From contig NZ_PYFW01000001.1 of the NCBI RefSeq assembly GCF_003020125.1, positions 434,001 to 498,000 on the forward strand: DNA of 64,000 nt. The letters are read 5' to 3'. The notes under the pieces were generated by a model. The model ran no database searches. It saw only the letters and a list, made by a program, of their open reading frames with translations, and was not told the origin of the DNA. A program made the translations under genes and the position numbers. This DNA comes from Bradyrhizobium sp. MOS003. Lineage in GTDB: Bacteria > Pseudomonadota > Alphaproteobacteria > Rhizobiales > Xanthobacteraceae. Below are positions 61,499 to 64,000 of the stretch, one piece after another (within the stretch, counting starts at the first letter, position 1; the number at the start of each line of letters is the position of its first letter).

Positions 61499-63100
61499 AT
61501 GACTCAAAGCAACGAGAACTGGTGGCGCGACGGCATTTTCTATCAAATCTACCCGCGCTCGTTTCAGGACTCCGATGGTGACGGCGTCGGCGATCTCGCC
61601 GGCATCTTGCGGCGGCTGCCTTACGTCAAATCGCTCGGCGTCGATGCGATCTGGCTGTCGCCGATTTTTCCCTCGCCGATGGAAGATTTCGGCTACGACA
61701 TCTCCGACTATACCGGCATCGAGCCGCTGTTCGGCACGATGGCGGATTTCGATGCGCTGATCGCGGCCGCCCACGACAACGGCCTGAAGCTGATCCTCGA
61801 CCTCGTGCCGAACCACACCTCCGACCGGCATCCCTGGTTCGCCGAGAGCCGCGCCTCGCGCGACAATCCCAAACGCGACTGGTACGTCTGGCGCGATCCG
61901 GCACCCGATGGCGGGGTGCCGAACAATTGGCTGTCCGAGTTCGGCGGCAGCGCGTGGCAGTTCGACGAGGCCACGGGGCAATATTATTACCACGCCTTCC
62001 TCGCCCAGCAGCCGGACCTGAACTGGCGCAATCCGGACGTCCGTGCCGCGATCTACGACGTGATGCGGTTCTGGCTCGACAAGGGCGTCGACGGCTTTCG
62101 CGTCGACGTCATCTGGCACCTGATCAAGGATTCCGAATTCCGCGAAAATCCGCCCAATCCGCATTACGTCGAGGGACGGCCGCCGAACGAAAGGATCCTG
62201 ACGCAATATTCCACCGATCAGCCGGAGGTGCATGATGTCATCGCCGAGATGCGGCGCGTAACCGATGAGTTCGGCGCCCGTGTGCTGATCGGCGAGGTCT
62301 ATCTGCCGCTACATCGGTTGATGGCCTACTACGGCAACGATCTCACCGGCGCGCAGATGCCGTTCAACTTCGCGCTGCTTTCGACCTTCTGGAGCGCGCG
62401 ATCGATCGAAAGGATCATCGAGGATTACGAGAAGGCCCTGCCGCGCGGCGCCTGGCCGAACTGGGTGCTCGGCAATCACGATCGCCCGCGGGTCGCGAGC
62501 CGCGTCGGGCCGGAGCAGGCGCGAATCGCCGCCATGCTGCTGCTGACGCTACGCGGCACGCCGACGCTCTATTACGGCGACGAGATCGGCATGCAGCAGG
62601 TGGCCATCGCGCCGGAGGATGTCCGCGACCCCTTCGAGAAGAACGTGCCGGGCATCGGTGTCGGCCGCGACGGCTGCCGCACGCCGATGCAGTGGGACGC
62701 GTCCGAATTCGCCGGCTTTTCGGCGGCGCGACCGTGGCTCCCGCTGCCGGAGCACTATGTGCGCGACAATGTCGTCAATCTCGAAGCCGATGCGCGCTCG
62801 ATCCTCAACCTCTACAAGCGTCTGATCAGCTTGCGGAAGAGCAGTCGGCCGCTGGTCGCGGGCGATTATCGTCCGATCACGGCGCAAGGCAATCTCTTGA
62901 TCTATCGCCGCGAGGCCGAGGGACACGCGGTGATCGTGGCGCTCAATCTTGGCCCCGATCCCATCGCGGTCACGACCAGCGCGATCCGTTTCGGCAGTGA
63001 GATCCTCCTGTCGACGTTCCTGGATCGTGAGGGCGAGCGAATCGAAGGCGTGCTGGATCTGCGCGGCAATGAAGGGGTGATCGTATCGCCGCCCGCCTAG
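61499..63100 (+). CDS. GH13 alpha-glucosidase/oligo-glucosidase
   Basis: A 533-residue glycoside hydrolase family 13 enzyme. Motifs in order: YQIYPRSFQDSDGDGVGDLAGI, DLVPNHTSD, GFRVDVIWHL with the nucleophile Asp (~203), LIGEVYLP with the acid/base Glu (~266), and GNHDRPR with the third Asp (~328). The calcium-site DSDGDGVGD and the length fit alpha-glucosidase or oligo-1,6-glucosidase, acting on short alpha-glucans in the cytoplasm. No signal peptide. It faces a second GH13-type gene over a family 3 repeat, suggesting a trehalose/maltodextrin locus. Confidence 0.93.
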   Translation: MTQSNENWWRDGIFYQIYPRSFQDSDGDGVGDLAGILRRLPYVKSLGVDAIWLSPIFPSPMEDFGYDISDYTGIEPLFGTMADFDALIAAAHDNGLKLILDLVPNHTSDRHPWFAESRASRDNPKRDWYVWRDPAPDGGVPNNWLSEFGGSAWQFDEATGQYYYHAFLAQQPDLNWRNPDVRAAIYDVMRFWLDKGVDGFRVDVIWHLIKDSEFRENPPNPHYVEGRPPNERILTQYSTDQPEVHDVIAEMRRVTDEFGARVLIGEVYLPLHRLMAYYGNDLTGAQMPFNFALLSTFWSARSIERIIEDYEKALPRGAWPNWVLGNHDRPRVASRVGPEQARIAAMLLLTLRGTPTLYYGDEIGMQQVAIAPEDVRDPFEKNVPGIGVGRDGCRTPMQWDASEFAGFSAARPWLPLPEHYVRDNVVNLEADARSILNLYKRLISLRKSSRPLVAGDYRPITAQGNLLIYRREAEGHAVIVALNLGPDPIAVTTSAIRFGSEILLSTFLDREGERIEGVLDLRGNEGVIVSPPA

Positions 63101-63154
63101 CCGTTGTCCCGGACAAGCGCAGCATGACAACAAAAGGGGCCGCTGCTATCTCCT

Positions 63155-63242
63155 CGTCATTGCGAGGAGCTCTTGCGAGGAAGCCAATCCAGAATCCCTT
63201 AACGGAAAGATTCTGGATTGCTTCGCTGCGCTCGCAACGACG
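63155..63242. repeat. Palindromic intergenic repeat, family 3
   Basis: CGTCATTGCGAGGAGCTC at the left, GCTGCGCTCGCAACGACG at the right, inner AATCCAGAATC and GATTCTGGATT arms. Lies between the two convergent GH13 genes and is closely similar to the copy at 31516. Confidence 0.85.
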
Positions 63243-63278
63243 ATCGCTGCAGCGGGGGAGCAAATGAAGGCCTTCACC

Positions 63279-64000
63279 TCAGCCCGGATGCTTATTTCCC
63301 TTCGCCGTATTCTCGTCGATGTCGCTCCGCTTCAGCAGATAATCCAGCCCGCCGACGCGATACCAGCGGTAGCCATACGGCTCCAGCATGATTCGATGCT
63401 GGCCGCGCTTGTCGGCGTGGCTGTGGTCCTCCGCGAGCAGATTGATCAGGTGTTCGCCGGCGTCGCCGGGCAACCCGACCGAGAACGCGGTCTCGCGCGG
63501 CTTGTCATCCAGATTGTGCACGAACAGCACCGAATTGTTGCGCCAGTCGTAACGCATGATGAACACGGCGGGATCGCGCGTCGCAATGATCGCGAAATCG
63601 CCCCAGCCGATTTCCGGCACCTCCTTGCGCATGCGGACGATGCGTTCGGTCCAGTTCAGCATCGAGTTGGAATCGCGCCGCTGCTTTGCGACGTTGACAT
63701 GATCGAAGCCGTAGGGCCCCTTGTCGATCACGGAGAATGCCGGCTTGTCGCTCTTGGTGAAACCGCCATGCGGTTCGGTCGACCATTGCATCGGCGTGCG
63801 CGCGCAATTGCGTTCCGGCAATGAGAGGTCATCGCCCATCGCGATCTCGTCGCCATAGCGGATCACAGGCGTTCCGGGCAGCGTGCACATCAGGCTGTAG
63901 GCGAGCTCGAGCCGCCTGCGGTCACCGCCAACCATCGGGGCGAAGCGGCGCCGGATGCCGCGGTCGTAGAGCTGCATGTCCTTGTCGGGGCCGAAGCGTT
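63279..64000 (-). CDS. Alpha-amylase family protein, trehalose-synthase-like (5' end outside the window)
   Basis: The C-terminal 240 codons or so of a GH13 protein that enters from the right edge. The visible part runs DMQLYDRGIRRRFAPMVGGDRRRLELAYSLMCTLPGTPVIRYGDEIAMGDDLSLPERN, then ARTPMQWSTEPHGGF, then the C-terminal beta domain with EPYGYRWYRVGGLDYLL. This order matches bacterial trehalose synthase (maltose alpha-D-glucosyltransferase) and related amylases; the N-terminal catalytic residues are not in the window, so the exact activity is open. The frame stays open to base 64000. It converges on the GH13 alpha-glucosidase gene. Confidence 0.82.
   Translation of the reverse strand, partial: RFGPDKDMQLYDRGIRRRFAPMVGGDRRRLELAYSLMCTLPGTPVIRYGDEIAMGDDLSLPERNCARTPMQWSTEPHGGFTKSDKPAFSVIDKGPYGFDHVNVAKQRRDSNSMLNWTERIVRMRKEVPEIGWGDFAIIATRDPAVFIMRYDWRNNSVLFVHNLDDKPRETAFSVGLPGDAGEHLINLLAEDHSHADKRGQHRIMLEPYGYRWYRVGGLDYLLKRSDIDENTAKGNKHPG

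Overview
The window is GC-rich (about 65%), gene-dense DNA from an alphaproteobacterium, most probably Bradyrhizobium or a close relative in the Nitrobacteraceae. Grounds: the core order rpsT-dnaA-dnaN-recF-gyrB on one strand; a DUF3551 protein; HWE-type histidine kinase; GANTC (CcrM-type) sites clustered upstream of dnaA; a Liv-type amino-acid transporter, PHB-depolymerase-like esterase, Bug-type binding protein and AMP-dependent synthetase typical of this group; and several families of palindromic intergenic repeats. No phage, insertion sequence, CRISPR array or rRNA operon is visible. One tRNA gene (Arg, anticodon CCG) is present. The call to genus level is inference, not a database result.

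Layout. 1-4.9 kb: 5' part of a PrpD-family gene, a FUSC exporter-like protein, a three-gene leftward MATE/DUF2867/DsbA-like isomerase operon and an outer-membrane beta-barrel. 5.0-6.9 kb: an ECF sigma factor, membrane anti-sigma-like protein, periplasmic sensor-like protein and Cys-rich secreted protein, the first three translationally coupled. 6.9-20.6 kb: the replication core on the minus strand: a MurA with Asp in place of the catalytic Cys, gyrB, two tandem secreted repeat proteins inserted between gyrB and recF, recF, dnaN, dnaA, a 1.2-kb non-coding dnaA-rpsT interval and rpsT. 21-35 kb: msrA, a polysaccharide-export lipoprotein, hydrolases, a two-subunit molybdenum hydroxylase, an HD-GYP protein, an acyl-CoA synthetase, VOC and Bug proteins and a secreted trypsin-like protease. 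35-38.8 kb: a membrane protein, winged-helix regulator and undecaprenyl-diphosphate-synthase-like gene framed by two copies of one 17-bp palindrome, then GNAT, cNMP-binding and metallophosphoesterase genes. 38.9-42.5 kb: Tag glycosylase, DUF1330, dinB, tspO and tRNA-Arg. 42.6-46.8 kb: tandem GGDEF and GGDEF-EAL genes. 46.9-51.9 kb: a complete LivKGFHM transporter. 52-64 kb: a degenerate-GGDEF/EAL protein, an HWE kinase, SDR, cytochrome P450, LLM flavin oxidoreductase, PHB-depolymerase-like esterase, MBL hydrolase and two facing GH13 enzymes, one cut by the window edge.

How it works together. The leftward core genes cover initiation (DnaA), the sliding clamp (DnaN), gap repair (RecF) and supercoiling (GyrB). 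The dnaA upstream interval carries ten GANTC sites, eight of them within 340 bp, as expected if dnaA transcription is tied to CcrM methylation state. Four c-di-GMP-type enzymes (HD-GYP, GGDEF, two GGDEF-EAL) suggest dense second-messenger control.

The strongest candidates for something undescribed are the operator-framed membrane protein/regulator/UppS cassette at 35.0-36.8 kb and the repeat-protein pair between gyrB and recF.
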